DNA of 13,993 nt, from the NCBI GenBank assembly GCA_964196155.1, contig CAXMRP010000135.1, forward strand, positions 1-13,993, in the 5' to 3' direction. The notes beneath the pieces were generated by a model. It worked only from the letters and a program-made list of their open reading frames with translations. It searched no databases and had not been told where the DNA came from. Source of the DNA: CAXMRP01 sp964196155. GTDB taxonomy: Bacteria > Pseudomonadota > Alphaproteobacteria > Rhizobiales > Afifellaceae. The number at the start of each line of letters is the position of its first letter. Position 1 is the stretch's first letter. This document shows positions 13,334 to 13,993 of this stretch, one piece after another. Position numbers and translations under genes: made by a program.

Positions 13334-13885
13334 CTACAGATATCCGCCGCCGGCGATGATCGCCTGGGCCAGTGCAACATATTCGGGGCAATCGGGACCG
13401 CACAGATTGCGAATGTGGTGCAATTCGCTGCGCGCCAGTTCGACTTCACCCTTGGTGATGTAGGCTTCGCCGAGATATTCGCGCACGAGGATATTGTCCG
13501 GGGCGATCGCCAGCGCCTGTTGGTAATAGCCGATACCCTCATCGACCTTGCCGGTTAGCCGTGTCGCGTAGCCGCGATAGTTGAGCACATCCGGGTCATT
13601 TTGCCCGACGATCAGGTCCAGCACATCCAGCGCCTCTTCCGGCCGGCCGGTCTTGGCCAGCATATGGGCATAGGCAGCAAGCGATTCATCGTCGACGACA
13701 CCGGATTGGGCAGTGACACACTGCTGTTTCTGCTTGTCATAGACTTTGCCCTGCGGGCATTTGATCTGCTGTACCGGATCGCTGCCGGCGGCCAATACAG
13801 GCGTGCTCAATACGGCGGAAAACGACAAGAACGTTGCTGCTGCAACCAGCGGGGAAGCCCGATGAAATGTTGATAGCCGGGTCAT
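13334..13885 (-). CDS. Secreted tetratricopeptide repeat protein
   Basis: This 183-residue protein has a signal peptide (1-33: MTRLSTFHRA, a hydrophobic stretch to about 31, cleavage near VLAAG), so it should be periplasmic. After a short linker with Cys43 and Cys56 come about three TPR units: residues 67-100 (SLAAYAHMLAKTGRPEEALD), 101-134 (VLNYRGYATRLTGKVDEGIG) and 135-168 (EYLGEAYITKGEVELARSEL). TPRs mediate protein contacts. The end carries CGPDC (162-166), a Cys pair seen in similar rhizobial TPR proteins as I recall. The start ATG at 13885 has GGAGAGG about 5 bases upstream. The gene is convergent with the DUF3775 gene, and its promoter should lie in 13886-13993, where I see no clear hexamers. 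The partner and role are unknown. Confidence 0.88.
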   Translation of the reverse strand: MTRLSTFHRASPLVAAATFLSFSAVLSTPVLAAGSDPVQQIKCPQGKVYDKQKQQCVTAQSGVVDDESLAAYAHMLAKTGRPEEALDVLDLIVGQNDPDVLNYRGYATRLTGKVDEGIGYYQQALAIAPDNILVREYLGEAYITKGEVELARSELHHIRNLCGPDCPEYVALAQAIIAGGGYL

Positions 13886-13993
13886 GGAAGCCTCTCCAGG
13901 ATTGGTGCCAACTGAATGGTCAGGACAAATGATCCTGTTTGTGGCCTCAATCTAGCAAATAATTGTGGCGTTGTTGTTCATTTCATAGTGAGC

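Noticed and set aside
13921..13937. CAGGA-N7-TCCTG inverted repeat upstream of the TPR gene
   Set aside because: Five-base arms are expected by chance at this scale, and nothing else supports a site.

Overview
The window looks like chromosomal DNA from an alphaproteobacterium, most probably of the order Hyphomicrobiales (Rhizobiales). The grounds are GC-rich coding sequence, an LsrB/VtlR-type LysR regulator, an EF-G2-like GTPase, a soluble class III adenylate cyclase joined to TolB-like and TPR regions, a DUF3775 protein, and small cysteine-containing secreted proteins of types I associate with rhizobia and relatives. Genus cannot be set from the sequence alone. There are no tRNA or rRNA genes, insertion sequences, CRISPR arrays or phage genes.

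Layout, left to right: a partial secreted hypothetical gene (minus, cut by the left edge); a strong hairpin terminator; a BCCT betaine/choline-type transporter (minus); a 389-bp divergent intergenic region; an EF-G2-like translational GTPase (plus); the convergent adenylate cyclase/TolB-like/TPR protein (minus, GTG start); a 238-bp divergent control region with a perfect palindrome; a two-gene plus-strand operon of a PbfA-like class III PLP enzyme and a D-2-hydroxyacid dehydrogenase; a convergent LsrB/VtlR-like LysR regulator (minus); a 524-bp region containing a probable small RNA gene (plus); a small membrane-anchored or secreted Cys protein with a probable leaderless start (plus); msrP, the Tat-exported periplasmic methionine sulfoxide reductase (plus), without msrQ; a frameshifted or split TfoX_N-like gene (plus); a DUF3775 gene behind an FNR/FixK-type promoter (plus); and a secreted TPR protein (minus).

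The strongest signal is at about 10331-10538. Divergent from the LysR gene lie, in order, a LysR-type inverted repeat (TGC-N7-GCA core, T-N11-A), a sigma70-like promoter whose start would put that box near -65 to -42, a stem-loop exposing UCUCCUCCC (complementary to Shine-Dalgarno sequences), and a strong intrinsic terminator. A LysR gene flanking an anti-Shine-Dalgarno sRNA matches the VtlR-abcR2 arrangement known from Brucella, so I read this as an AbcR-type sRNA under control of the neighbouring LsrB/VtlR homologue. It is not an annotated protein-coding feature and would be easily missed.

Other points of note are the absence of cysteine from this LsrB-like regulator, the FNR-like box at about -41.5 in front of the DUF3775 gene, and a GT-duplication frameshift in the TfoX_N-like gene. 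The remaining genes are separate functional units: osmolyte uptake, translation, cAMP signalling, amino/oxo acid or phosphonate-related metabolism, and envelope redox repair.
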